Below are positions 16,978 through 27,292 of a stretch of DNA of 64,000 bases, piece by piece. A program made the position numbers and the translations under genes. The notes under the pieces are model-generated. The model was not told the DNA's origin. It made no database searches and worked only from the letters and a program-made list of their open reading frames with translations. The stretch comes from Dongia_B soli. Lineage in GTDB: Bacteria; Pseudomonadota; Alphaproteobacteria; Dongiales; Dongiaceae. The stretch spans positions 124,001 through 188,000 of the forward strand of contig NZ_JAXCLW010000005.1 in NCBI RefSeq assembly GCF_034044715.1, in the 5' to 3' direction. Numbering within the stretch: position 1 is the stretch's first letter; each line of letters opens with the position of its first letter.

Positions 16978-18429
16978 TCACAGCAGCTTCAGGATACGCT
17001 TACCCAGATTTTCCGCCGTCTTCCGAGAATCGATATTCGTGAAATTAAGCAGCAGCGCGGATGCTTTATGACGATCCATCATCCAATCGGAGAGCGCTTC
17101 ACCATATAGGCCTACCTCGCCCATGCGCGCAACAAGACGGCGGTCCGACTGCCTGCCGCGCAGGCGCAAGATCAGATGCATGCCGCCCGGCGGTGAACCC
17201 ACTTCCATATGCTGCCCTAGGACGCTTTCCAGGCCTGCGGCTGTGGCATCCCGGCGCTCGGCATAGAGCTTGCGCATCCGCTGGATATGGCGCGCAAAGT
17301 GACCTTCCCTGATGAAGGTGGTGACGATGGTTTGCGTAAGCTCGGGGCTGCTCCCTGCGAAGGCTTGGCTGATCTCCTCAAACCGCTCGATCTGTGGTTC
17401 CGGCGCGACGAGATATGCAAGTCGGAGGCTGGGGAAAAGCACCTTGCTGAAAGTGCCCGCATAAAGCACGCGGTCTTCGCGATCCAGGCTCTTCAGGGCG
17501 GGGAGGGGGCGGCTGACATAGCGGTATTCGCCGTCATAGTCGTCTTCGATGATCCAGGCCTTGTTGCGTCTCGCCCAGTCCAGCAGCGCCAGTCGCCGCG
17601 GCAAGGACAAAGAGACGCAGAGCGGGCTTTGATGCGCCGGCGTCACCACGGCCGCGAGCGCCCGTGGCGCCAGCTTGATCCCATCGGAAACGATCATGCC
17701 ATCCTGGTCCACCGGTACCGCGACACCGGCGATCTGCATATAGCCGAACAACTCCCGTGTCGGCGGATAACCGGGATTTTCCAGCCAGACACGATCGCCC
17801 GCTTTCAATAAGGCATGAGCGATCAATTCGATGGTGTGGCGATATCCCGAAGTCACGAAGACCTGGGAAGGTGCGCAGTTGATCCCACGCGAAACCCGGA
17901 GATAAGCGGCGATCTGCGAACGCAATGCCGGCAGGCCGTATATGGCGGGATGAGCCATGCTGGATGGCTGTATCGCTCGAACGCATCGTGCGCCGAGGCG
18001 GGCCCAGACCTTTCGCGGAAACGCATCCAAAGCCGGCAGGCCCATCTGGAACGGCAAAATCGAATCCGGACGAAAACTGGTTGAAGCGAGGCCGCTATCG
18101 GATGGCGGCCTCGGGGGTATTACCGGCATGCGCGGTTTGAGATCCGGCGTCACGATGGTCCCTGCCTGGCCACGCGCCTGGATGTACCCTTCGGCCGCAA
18201 GCAGGGAATAAGCCGCTTCGATCGTGCCTCTTGCCAATCCCAATTCCTGGGTCAGCGCTCTGGCCGAGGGTATCCGGTCGCCCGGCTTCAATACGCCGCT
18301 GGCGATCGCATCGCGAAACCGGTCGTAGATCTGTCGGTAGAAGGGTGTCGTCGCCGCTGGATCCAGCGGTGAGATCGTCGGCGGCGAGATCGTCGCCGGT
18401 GAAATCCTCGTGGGCTTCGCGGTATCCAT
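16978..18429 (-). CDS. MocR/PdxR-family transcriptional regulator (GntR HTH + aminotransferase-like)
   Basis: 483 residues. After a Pro/Thr-rich N-terminus, residues about 28-100 form a GntR winged helix (IYDRFRDAIASG, RALTQELGLARGTIEAAY). The rest is a fold-type I aminotransferase-like domain with the PLP lysine Lys329 in AGTFSKVLFPS. MocR proteins bind PLP and control nearby genes, often for vitamin B6 or amine metabolism. It is divergent from azoR (18665) and upstream on the same strand of the AhpD-like and sugE genes; either group could be its target. No direct repeat clear enough to call an operator. Confidence 0.92.
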   Translation of the reverse strand: MDTAKPTRISPATISPPTISPLDPAATTPFYRQIYDRFRDAIASGVLKPGDRIPSARALTQELGLARGTIEAAYSLLAAEGYIQARGQAGTIVTPDLKPRMPVIPPRPPSDSGLASTSFRPDSILPFQMGLPALDAFPRKVWARLGARCVRAIQPSSMAHPAIYGLPALRSQIAAYLRVSRGINCAPSQVFVTSGYRHTIELIAHALLKAGDRVWLENPGYPPTRELFGYMQIAGVAVPVDQDGMIVSDGIKLAPRALAAVVTPAHQSPLCVSLSLPRRLALLDWARRNKAWIIEDDYDGEYRYVSRPLPALKSLDREDRVLYAGTFSKVLFPSLRLAYLVAPEPQIERFEEISQAFAGSSPELTQTIVTTFIREGHFARHIQRMRKLYAERRDATAAGLESVLGQHMEVGSPPGGMHLILRLRGRQSDRRLVARMGEVGLYGEALSDWMMDRHKASALLLNFTNIDSRKTAENLGKRILKLL

Positions 18430-18664
18430 GGACCAGCCGCCTCGGCATTTGCATTGAAACCGACGATATCATCATCGCCAGATGATGTCAGTCAGGCGCG
18501 GCGCGCGGGCATATTGATAACGATCATGGCCCAATTTCTGTTTCAGTTCATGGACCTTGGATATAGGCCATGGGCTTTGTAGAGTGGCTGCTTCCGAGGC
18601 GCTCAACGAGAAAGCCACGGCTGTCAGGCATGGGCGCCGGCATTCAGCAAAGCTTGGAACGACA

Positions 18665-19312
18665 ATGAAGAATATTCTGCATGTGAGTTGCAGCCCGCGC
18701 GGCGAAACCGCTGAAAGCTCTAAGTTGGCGCAAAAAATCATCGGATTTCTGCGTCAGAAAGAGCCGACCGCGATCGTGGTGAATCGCGTGATCGGCGACG
18801 GCACCCTATCGCATATCGACAAAGACTATGCGATTTCCCAGGGATCGTCCGCCGACGTCTCCCAGGAAGGCTCGATGGCACAATCCGAAGAGTTGATCCG
18901 GGAGCTGGAGGCGGCCGACGTCGTCGTCATCGGTACACCCATGCATAACTTCACCGTCCCCTCTGTACTTAAGGCCTGGATAGATCATGTCGTCCGTGCG
19001 CGCCGGACGTTCAACACGACACGGGCGGGAAAAGTGGGCACCTTGCGCGACCGTCCGGTCTTCATCGCGATCGCTTCGGGCGGCCGGTTTTCCGGGGAGC
19101 GCGCACGTCAGCCGGATTTCCTGACCCCGTATCTGAAGGCGATCCTGGCGACCATCGGCTTGCACGATTTGACATTCTTCTCCGTTCAGGGAACAGGTGC
19201 TGCACCCGAAGCGGTGGTTGAAAGCAGGATCGAGGCGGATCACGCTTTGCAGGCGTATTTTTCCGCATCGCCTGCTATCACCTCGACTGTCTTGAAGGAG
19301 AGGGCTATCTGA
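18665..19312 (+). CDS. azoR: FMN-dependent NADH-azoreductase
   Basis: 215 residues of the flavodoxin-like AzoR family. It has the N-terminal FMN phosphate loop SCSPRGETAESS, the PMHNFTVPSVLKAWIDH block around the flavin and a SGG motif in the FIAIASGG stretch. It reduces quinones and azo compounds with NAD(P)H in the cytoplasm. ATG 18665 fits the family start (MKNILHVS). The 3' end overlaps the LOG-family gene by one base (TGATG), so the two are coupled. Divergent from the MocR regulator. Confidence 0.92.
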   Translation: MKNILHVSCSPRGETAESSKLAQKIIGFLRQKEPTAIVVNRVIGDGTLSHIDKDYAISQGSSADVSQEGSMAQSEELIRELEAADVVVIGTPMHNFTVPSVLKAWIDHVVRARRTFNTTRAGKVGTLRDRPVFIAIASGGRFSGERARQPDFLTPYLKAILATIGLHDLTFFSVQGTGAAPEAVVESRIEADHALQAYFSASPAITSTVLKERAI

Positions 19313-19893
19313 TGACTTTGCGGCCAATCAAGGCGGTTGCCGTCTTTTGCGGATCGAATTTCGGCGCTTCAGAGGAATTCGCCGATGGCGCAGGCGCGCT
19401 CGGTCAAGCTTTGGGAAAAGCCGGCATCACTGTCGTCTATGGCGGGACGACGAAGGGGTTGATGGGTATTGTCGCAGATGCGGCGCTGGAGGCCGGCGGC
19501 AGCGTTCATGGTGTCATTACGGCGAGCCTGCATCAGCGCGGACACTCCCATTCAGGTCTGACGATCCATGAAATTGCCGAGACGCTGGGCCGGCGCAAGG
19601 AACGCATGGTTGAACTCGCCGATGCCTTCATTGCCTTGCCCGGCGGGATCGGCACCGTCGAGGAGCTTATGGAAGTCTGGACCATGAATCAGTTGGCGGA
19701 GATCGACAAACCCGTCGGCTTGTTGAATGCTGCCGAATTCTTCAGCCGGTTTTTGGACTTCATCGACCATATGGTGGACACGAGATTCCTGCCGGCGGCT
19801 CATCGGCGCGCGATATGCGTCGATACGGATGCCGGGGCGCTGATTGAGAAGCTTCACAACTATGTGCGCGTCGACGTGCCCAAATGGTTATAG
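19312..19893 (+). CDS. LOG family protein (TIGR00730, nucleoside 5'-monophosphate phosphoribohydrolase)
   Basis: 193 residues with the two family signatures: VVYGGTTKGLMG, and RKERMVELADAFIALPGGIGTVEE containing PGGxGTxxE. LOG enzymes split the N-glycosidic bond of (cytokinin-type) nucleoside monophosphates, giving base plus ribose 5-phosphate. Many bacterial members probably act on damaged or regulatory nucleotides. Cotranscribed with azoR through a one-base overlap. Confidence 0.92.
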   Translation: MTLRPIKAVAVFCGSNFGASEEFADGAGALGQALGKAGITVVYGGTTKGLMGIVADAALEAGGSVHGVITASLHQRGHSHSGLTIHEIAETLGRRKERMVELADAFIALPGGIGTVEELMEVWTMNQLAEIDKPVGLLNAAEFFSRFLDFIDHMVDTRFLPAAHRRAICVDTDAGALIEKLHNYVRVDVPKWL

Positions 19894-19927
19894 GGCCGCG
19901 CCGGTGCGCATCCGGTAGTCCGGCCGC

Positions 19928-20209
19928 TTATTTCTTGAAATTGCCCCGCGGGCCGATCTTCTCGGCTTCGTCGGTCAGCTTTTCCTCAAGCTCACGGTTG
20001 TGCGATTCTGCCGCGATCTCCTTTGCCTCTTGCCGCGCCGCATCGCGTTCGACCGCGCTGGGCGGTACTTCCGGCGGTGTCAGCGGCGGTGTCGCCATCC
20101 GCTTGCCCGGCTTTTCCGGCGCGGCCCAGCCGTAAGTATAGCCGGCTTCTGCCGCGCGGTTTGGATCGGCGGGGAACTGGGTTTTCGGCAAAGGGGTTTT
20201 CTTGGTCAT
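19928..20209 (-). CDS. Small Pro/Glu/Lys-rich hypothetical protein, EcfG-type promoter
   Basis: 93 residues, hydrophilic, no membrane segment. It starts with a basic Pro-rich part, has a Pro-Pro-Leu-Thr-Pro-Pro stretch in the middle and ends in a charged helix with many Glu/Lys. It matches no family I recognise. It is probably real because AGGAGG sits just before ATG 20209 and a perfect GGAAC-N16-CGTT promoter lies at 20231-20255. A disordered stress-induced protein is a fair guess, but no function is supported. Confidence 0.75.
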   Translation of the reverse strand: MTKKTPLPKTQFPADPNRAAEAGYTYGWAAPEKPGKRMATPPLTPPEVPPSAVERDAARQEAKEIAAESHNRELEEKLTDEAEKIGPRGNFKK

Positions 20210-20230
20210 GGGCGCCTCCTTTAGAAGAAG

Positions 20231-20255
20231 AACGCCTAACCTTTCCAAGGGTTCC
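20231..20255 (-). promoter_or_regulatory. EcfG-type general stress promoter (perfect)
   Basis: Minus strand: GGAAC (20251-20255), 16 bases, CGTT (20231-20234). This exactly matches the alphaproteobacterial EcfG consensus and lies 22 bases upstream of ATG 20209. Confidence 0.8.
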
Positions 20256-20308
20256 ATCGCAGCGTGGGATAGGCGTCCGGCAGCGAAGCGAACTTCCTGC
20301 GCGCGACG

Positions 20309-21550
20309 TCACGACTGCAAGGTGAGGATGAGTCCGCTTTTCGGCAGAGTCGGAGAGCGGTTAGGGGAAATCCGCAAGTCCTGTTCGGGCACCTCATATC
20401 GAAGCTGCGATGCCAGCATCGCAAGCGCGCGATCGAGCAATTCGATCGTGAGGGACTCCCCCGGACAGCGGTGATCGGTGCGATAATCGCGCGCACCCTG
20501 CGGTATGAGGTCATAGCCGCTGCGACGCCATTTCAAGAAACGTTCGGGCCGAAAGCGCCCGGGGTCGCGCCATAGCCGCGGATCATGATTGGTCGCATAG
20601 AGTCCAAGCAGGACCCAATCGCCCGTTGCAAAATGATGGCCGGCAAAGTCGAAAGGATGCCGCACCCGGCCACCGATAACCGGGAAGAAGGGATAATAAC
20701 GCCGGACTTCCTGCGCGAAAGCGATCGTAAACTTGCCATTGGAATCGTTGCGCAGCGTGTCCCGCCAAGTCGGATGCTCATGCAGGGCCAATCCGGCAAA
20801 GGTGATGAACCACGCGACCGCGACGGTCGGACGCAAGATATTGAGGAGCTCAACGGCGGCGCTCCTCGTATCGAGCAGCTTTCCATTCGCATCGTGAAAG
20901 GCAGCGATGCGGGCCAGCGGCGTGGCCGAGCCGGGCAAAAACCGGCCGCCGCGCACATCTGAAACAAGGCGCCGCAGCCGGCGCTCCACGCGAAGCCGCA
21001 GCGCTACCCCGCGCCACTTGCGCGGCCCCACCGAACCTGCACCATCCACCATCGCCGCCAGGGCGCGGCCCAAGCCGGCACGCTCCGCCTTCTCCAGCGG
21101 AATGCCGCTCCATTCGCAAGCTGCCGCGCAGAGGATATCGACCATCGCATCCCGCAGGACGATATGGCCGCGTTGCCGCCAATCCGGCAGTTTTGCGCGC
21201 CAGTGCCGATCGAAGCAGTCGCCGAGGCGGGCGGCCTCACCTGGCGTGGCCATGTCGAGAAAGAGCTGCTTGCGCTGGGCATGGGCCGCGCCATCGAGCA
21301 GCTGCACGCTGCCTTTGCGCTGAAGCAGCCGCAAGGTGGTCTGCGGCATCGCCCCGACCCGCGTGAAACTGCTGCCGTCATAAAAGCGGCGTGCCGCAGC
21401 CTCGCCCCTCATGCAGACAACCTGCCGCATCATGATCCGTGTCGCGAAGATATCGGTGTCCAGCCGGCGGCATCTGTTGCCGATGAAGTTATACCCCTCG
21501 CGGAAGAAGGCGAGCGTGTTGTCAAATGCCGGGTCTTGCGGGATGGCCAT
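20309..21550 (-). CDS. CYP152-family cytochrome P450 peroxygenase (fatty-acid hydroxylase)
   Basis: 413 residues. Heme-ligand Cys362 lies in TDHRCPGES. EVRR of the ExxR region is in FAQEVRRYYPFFP, and the I-helix reads NILRPTVAVAW with Arg240-Pro241. This Arg-Pro pair replaces the usual acid-alcohol pair and holds the substrate carboxylate in CYP152 enzymes such as P450-BS-beta. CYP152 members use H2O2 directly to hydroxylate or decarboxylate fatty acids and need no reductase, which fits the absence of ferredoxin or reductase genes nearby. Single gene, divergent from the SDR at 21726. Start ATG 21550. Confidence 0.93.
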   Translation of the reverse strand: MAIPQDPAFDNTLAFFREGYNFIGNRCRRLDTDIFATRIMMRQVVCMRGEAAARRFYDGSSFTRVGAMPQTTLRLLQRKGSVQLLDGAAHAQRKQLFLDMATPGEAARLGDCFDRHWRAKLPDWRQRGHIVLRDAMVDILCAAACEWSGIPLEKAERAGLGRALAAMVDGAGSVGPRKWRGVALRLRVERRLRRLVSDVRGGRFLPGSATPLARIAAFHDANGKLLDTRSAAVELLNILRPTVAVAWFITFAGLALHEHPTWRDTLRNDSNGKFTIAFAQEVRRYYPFFPVIGGRVRHPFDFAGHHFATGDWVLLGLYATNHDPRLWRDPGRFRPERFLKWRRSGYDLIPQGARDYRTDHRCPGESLTIELLDRALAMLASQLRYEVPEQDLRISPNRSPTLPKSGLILTLQS

Positions 21551-21651
21551 TGGGAAGACACCTTTACCGCTCCGTGTTCATCTTGGGTCGCTGGGTGACC
21601 GACATCCCCGACCGTCTCTGTTCGGTCCGCTCGGCCTCAAATCGGTGATGA

Positions 21652-21676
21652 GGAACACCTGACGCCAGCATTTGTT
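21652..21676 (+). promoter_or_regulatory. EcfG-type general stress promoter of the SDR gene
   Basis: GGAAC (21652-21656), 17 bases, GTT (21674-21676); the base before GTT is G rather than C. The -10 block lies 49 bases upstream of ATG 21726. Confidence 0.75.
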
Positions 21677-21725
21677 TCCTTGGCAGTCGCTATTGCGTCG
21701 CTATTGCTCAGGGAAGGAAGACCAC

Positions 21726-22592
21726 ATGCAAGACCCACGCAGCAAATATCCGCAGCCGCCATATCCGAAGCAGCAACAGGATATGCCGGGCACCACTGAA
21801 AAGATGTCGCCGCCCTCCGATCATGGCGAGCAGAGCTATCAGGGTTCCGGCAAATTGGAAGGCTGTGCGGCGATCATTACCGGCGCGGATTCCGGTATCG
21901 GCCGCGCGGTGGCGATTGCCTTTGCCCGTGAAGGCGCCGATGTTCTCATCTCCTATTTCGACGAGCATGAGGATGCCAAGGAAACCGCGAATTGGGTCAC
22001 CAAGACCGGACGCAAGGCGGTGCTGGCGCCCGGCGACATCAAGGACGAGGCCTTTTGCAAGAGCCTGGTGGAGAAAGCTTTCCAGGAATTCGGGCGTCTC
22101 GACATCCTGGTCAACAATGCCGCCCATCAGGCTTCCTTGGCCAAGATCGAAGATATCAGCGCGGAAGAATGGGACACCACCTTCCGCACCAATATCTACG
22201 CGCAATTCTATCTGGCGAAGGCCGCGATCCCGCGGATGAAGCCGGGCAGTTCGATCATCAACACCACGTCGATCAACGCCGCCAATCCGTCACCCAAGCT
22301 GCTCGCCTATGCGACGACCAAGGGCGCGATTGCGAATTTCACCGAAGGCCTGGCCCAGCTGATTGCCGAGCGCGGCATCCGCGTCAATGCAGTTGCCCCC
22401 GGACCGGTTTGGACGCCGCTCATCCCCTCCACCATGTCGGCCGAGCATGTCGAGAATTTCGGCAAGAACACGCCGCTCGGCCGCGCCGGGCAGCCGGCGG
22501 AAATGGCGGGCGCCTTTGTCTTCCTCGCTTCGGAGGAAGCCAGCTATATCACCGGCGCGATCATCCCGGCGACCGGCGGTCGGCCGATGTAA
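21726..22592 (+). CDS. Short-chain dehydrogenase (YghA / glucose-1-dehydrogenase-like)
   Basis: 288 residues. An N-terminal Pro/Gln-rich tail of about 40 residues, typical of YghA-type stress SDRs, precedes the Rossmann fold. The fold shows TGADSGIG, NNAA and the catalytic Ser182-Tyr195-Lys199 set (AYATTKG). It is a cytoplasmic NAD(P)-dependent oxidoreductase, substrate probably a sugar or alcohol. ATG 21726 has GGAAGGAAG before it. An EcfG-type promoter lies 50 bases upstream, in line with relatives induced in stationary phase and osmotic stress. The GH13 gene starts 68 bases downstream and may be cotranscribed. Confidence 0.92.
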   Translation: MQDPRSKYPQPPYPKQQQDMPGTTEKMSPPSDHGEQSYQGSGKLEGCAAIITGADSGIGRAVAIAFAREGADVLISYFDEHEDAKETANWVTKTGRKAVLAPGDIKDEAFCKSLVEKAFQEFGRLDILVNNAAHQASLAKIEDISAEEWDTTFRTNIYAQFYLAKAAIPRMKPGSSIINTTSINAANPSPKLLAYATTKGAIANFTEGLAQLIAERGIRVNAVAPGPVWTPLIPSTMSAEHVENFGKNTPLGRAGQPAEMAGAFVFLASEEASYITGAIIPATGGRPM

Positions 22593-22660
22593 TCTCCTCG
22601 CGGAAAGTCATCGCGGAACCGTGACCGCAACATGCCGGAATTTTACTGCCGGAGTATCAG

Positions 22661-24247
<1,587 letters not shown>

Positions 24248-24305
24248 GCATGATCGCCGTCCGATGCACCTTCGACCTCGTTTTGCGTCGTGCGCGGCCT
24301 TTGCC

Positions 24306-24422
24306 ATGGACCCTGGGATCAAGTCCGAAAGTGACGAGCGGAGTTGGTGTTGGCGGGGTGCGATGATCATCGCCTCCGGTGATCCCAGGGCGCCGGTGAC
24401 GAACGGGGTCCGAGGGTCTATC
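24306..24422. repeat. Degenerate paired-palindrome element (copy 3)
   Basis: Left end 24306-24337 matches the dispersed 32-bp palindrome with several changes. A decayed right end (CCGAGGGTCTAT, 24411-24422) faces it. It sits between two convergent genes. Confidence 0.6.
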
Positions 24423-24449
24423 CCGGCGGGCGACGAACAACACCCATCA

Positions 24450-24950
24450 TCATCGCTGGACGTTCTCCAGGTCGACGCCGTAGCGTGCGGCATTGCGCTG
24501 CATATAGACGTCGAGTGAATCGATCGGATCGCCCCGCAAGGCGGCGCCCAGCATATCAAGATAAGTGTGCCAGCCCATCGCATTCTGCTTTTCGAACCGC
24601 TCCAGCACCGGCAGATGCATCAGCTTGAGATCCGTTCCGGTGGCGGCTGGGGTGAGATCGATGGTCAGGTAAGATTCCGGATAGGCCGAGATCGTGTCGC
24701 CCGGCCCGAAGACGTTCCAGCTATAGACAAGTTGGCGATATGGCTGCCAGCGTGTGACGAAACCGCGTATATGGCCGGCGGCCAGCTGCACCTTGCCACC
24801 TTCGCGCGGCTCGATGATGCCATCCTCGCCATACCAGCCGGGCAGTTTGGCGCATTGTGTGAGATGCGCCCAGACACTCTCGATGGAGCTGTCGAAATGC
24901 CGTTCGAAACGGATTCCCGGCACCTGGAACTGCCTGCCCAGATCGCTCAT
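24450..24950 (-). CDS. SRPBCC (START/polyketide-cyclase-like) domain protein
   Basis: 166 residues. The N-terminal part FERHFDSSIESVWAHLTQ and the following Gly-Trp-Tyr and Glu-Pro-Arg-Glu-Gly stretches are the SRPBCC/AHSA1 pattern of a helix-grip fold that binds a hydrophobic ligand. No catalytic role can be named. ATG 24950 is taken because the fold starts shortly after it; the longer open frame runs into non-coding sequence. It is convergent with the GH13 gene and divergent from the hydrolase at 25150. Confidence 0.82.
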   Translation of the reverse strand: MSDLGRQFQVPGIRFERHFDSSIESVWAHLTQCAKLPGWYGEDGIIEPREGGKVQLAAGHIRGFVTRWQPYRQLVYSWNVFGPGDTISAYPESYLTIDLTPAATGTDLKLMHLPVLERFEKQNAMGWHTYLDMLGAALRGDPIDSLDVYMQRNAARYGVDLENVQR

Positions 24951-25149
24951 GCAAACGCTCCCCCTGCTTGATTTCTTTGGCTCATCGCAACGCCGGCGAG
25001 AGGTGCATATAGAAACACGCACGGTGTTTTCCGGCAAGTTCTGACGATTAGCATCAAAAAGCCGGGCGCGACGCGGCGGAGGATGACGTGCTGGCTCATC
25101 AAGAAGCCGCCATCTGTAAAGCTTGGCAATAATAACTGGAGGAAACCTC

Positions 25150-26946
25150 ATGACGATTTCACTGCACCGATTTTGCCGTGTCGCTCTCCTGGCAAGCGTC
25201 CTGGCGCTGCCGGCCTCTCTGGCCGCGGCCGACCGCTCCGAACTCGATGCCACGGCGTTTCACAAGGGAAAGCCGACCGGGCTAATTGACAACCGCTGGT
25301 TCCTCCCGGGCGAAGATGCCAAGCCTGCTTTGCAGGACTTCACCGGCACTTTGGTGTTGCAGGAAGTCGAAATGGGCACCAATCCGGCGAAATTCACCTC
25401 CCGCAAAGTGCTGGGCAAGGACCCGAAGATCTTTCCGGCGGTGCGGCTCTCCTTCTTCACCTATAAGGGCGACCTGGTGCCGGCGACCCAGGATGTGATC
25501 CGCGCCGGGTCGACGCCGGCAGGCCACAGCTTCTGGGACATCATCGTGCAGCCGGGCCAGGTCTGGTCGGAGCCCGGCGATAACGGCTGGTCGCGCGCGG
25601 CCTTTCCTTTTTCTTTGGTGCATTCGGTCGAAGGCGAAACCCATAACGGCATCGCCACCTTCCTCTATCGCGGCGGCAAGGTCAGCAATCTGCGCTTCCA
25701 GATCGTGCAGCAGACCGCACCTTATTATGTGGTCGATTATTTTTCCGCCTGGGGTTCGGCACCGGCGGCATTGAAACCCGGCGCGCCGCGCAATCTCAGC
25801 GAATTGAAGGCGACTTACGAGGCCGACCTCGCGAACCGCGTGCCGGTGAAGTCTTGGGACGATCTCGCCGGCAAGATCGGGTCCGACAAGCTGAACAATT
25901 TCGACAGCGCCATGCCGGCCGGCGAAATCCTGACCAGCGGCCTCTATGACGGCGAGACGCTCTATCTGAAGGAATGCAAGAGTGCGGCCGGGCCGCTGCC
26001 TTATTGCGACCGCCAGCGTTTCGGCGTCTGGTCGGTGACCAAGGCGGCCGCCAATGCGGTGGCGCTGCTGCATCTCGGCCAGAAATACGGCGACGAGGTG
26101 TATCAGGAAAAGATCACCGATTACGTGAAGCCGACCTCCCATGCCGATTACTGGAAGGACGTGACCTTCTGGGATGCGATCAACATGGCGACCGGCATCG
26201 GCAATGGCAGCGCCAAGCGCGATCCCAACAGCATCGAAGACGGCTATCTCGACGACACCTATCCCGCCTGGTACGAGGGCCGCTCGGTCCAGGACAAGCT
26301 GAAGGCCCTGTTCCGCGATGGGAAGAAATATCCCTGGGAACCGGGACAGGTGGCGCGTTATCGCGATGAGGACATGTTCATCCTGGGCGTGGCAATGGAT
26401 GCCTTCGTGAAAAAACGGGAAGGCCAGCACGCGGATCTCTGGTCGATGCTGAGCGAGGAGGTCTATCGCCCGATCGGTATCCAATATGCGCCGATCAACC
26501 GCACCATCGAAGGTGATGGCCGTGCAACGGACAAGCCGGGCCAGCCGTTAATGGCCTATGGCTATTATCCGACGCTCGGCGACTTGGTGAAGATCGCCAA
26601 GCTTTATCAGGATCGTGGTCTACATGATGGCAAGCAATTGCTCGACCCCGCCAAGATCGACGCGCTGGCCTATGGCACGAGCGATCGCGGTTTGCCCACG
26701 GGCGACAAAACCAAATACGGCGAGACGCATTACTTCACCGCCTTCTGGCAGGCGCAATATCAATCGCCCGAAGGCTGCCACCTCTATATCCCGCAGATGG
26801 ATGGCTGGGGCGGTAATTTCGTCGTGCTGATGCCCGGCGGCTATACCGGCATCCGCCTCGCCAAGAACTGGGACGGCAATGAAGCGGCCTCCGACACCAC
26901 CGGCATCATGGAAGTGGCCAACCGGCTGACCAAGTTCTGCCAGTAA
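25150..26946 (+). CDS. Secreted beta-lactamase-family (class C-like) serine hydrolase
   Basis: 598 residues with a signal peptide (cleavage near LAAADR). The active-site motif SVTK (Ser295, Lys298) follows the conserved CDRQRFGVW. Tyr404 in RYRDEDMFILG fits the second (YxN-like) motif, and a late DGWGGN block sits where the third motif is expected. It should act in the periplasm as an esterase, amidase or penicillin-binding-protein-like enzyme. ATG 25150 has GGAGGAAA just upstream. A full-length paralogue lies 9 kb upstream (14098) and has lost both Lys and Tyr. Both genes stand next to dispersed palindromes. Substrate unknown. Confidence 0.87.
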   Translation: MTISLHRFCRVALLASVLALPASLAAADRSELDATAFHKGKPTGLIDNRWFLPGEDAKPALQDFTGTLVLQEVEMGTNPAKFTSRKVLGKDPKIFPAVRLSFFTYKGDLVPATQDVIRAGSTPAGHSFWDIIVQPGQVWSEPGDNGWSRAAFPFSLVHSVEGETHNGIATFLYRGGKVSNLRFQIVQQTAPYYVVDYFSAWGSAPAALKPGAPRNLSELKATYEADLANRVPVKSWDDLAGKIGSDKLNNFDSAMPAGEILTSGLYDGETLYLKECKSAAGPLPYCDRQRFGVWSVTKAAANAVALLHLGQKYGDEVYQEKITDYVKPTSHADYWKDVTFWDAINMATGIGNGSAKRDPNSIEDGYLDDTYPAWYEGRSVQDKLKALFRDGKKYPWEPGQVARYRDEDMFILGVAMDAFVKKREGQHADLWSMLSEEVYRPIGIQYAPINRTIEGDGRATDKPGQPLMAYGYYPTLGDLVKIAKLYQDRGLHDGKQLLDPAKIDALAYGTSDRGLPTGDKTKYGETHYFTAFWQAQYQSPEGCHLYIPQMDGWGGNFVVLMPGGYTGIRLAKNWDGNEAASDTTGIMEVANRLTKFCQ

Positions 26947-26970
26947 TTGAGGTGATCCGCGGGTGACGAG

Positions 26971-27102
26971 CCTCGGATCAAGTCCGAGGGTGACGAGCGA
27001 GTGTGGTAGAGGTGCGGTGCGATAGTCATCATTGTCGCAGGTCATCGCACGGCGCCGATGGCAGGCAAGCTTGTCACCCTCGGGCTCGACCCGAGGGTCC
27101 AT
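26971..27102. repeat. Paired-palindrome element (copy 4)
   Basis: Left end at 26971-26996 is slightly shortened; the right end at 27071-27102 is complete. It lies 25 bases after the hydrolase stop. Confidence 0.8.
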
Positions 27103-27173
27103 GGCAGCGACTGATGAACGTTGCCTGATGGGCCAGTCTTCGTCCTCGGCCGACATTCTGCCCGGCCTCTACA

Positions 27174-27291
27174 ATGGACCCTCGGAACAAGTCCGAGGGT
27201 GACAAGCGAGTGTGGTGGAGGCGCGGTGCGATAGTCATCATTGTCGCAGGTCATCGCCCGGCGCCGATGGCAAGCAAGCTTGTCACCCTCC
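27174..27291. repeat. Paired-palindrome element with truncated right end (copy 5)
   Basis: The left end 27174-27205 is complete. The right end keeps only TTGTCACCCTC (27281-27291) and stops against the stop codon of the TPR gene (27293). Its interior is nearly the same as that of the copy at 26971-27102, so the two are tandem duplicates. Together they fill the 346-bp gap between convergent genes. Confidence 0.78.
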
Positions 27292-27292
27292 C

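Noticed and set aside
22615..22639. GGAAC just upstream of the GH13 gene as an EcfG promoter
   Set aside because: The -10 block reads GGA. The gene more likely depends on the SDR promoter at 21652.
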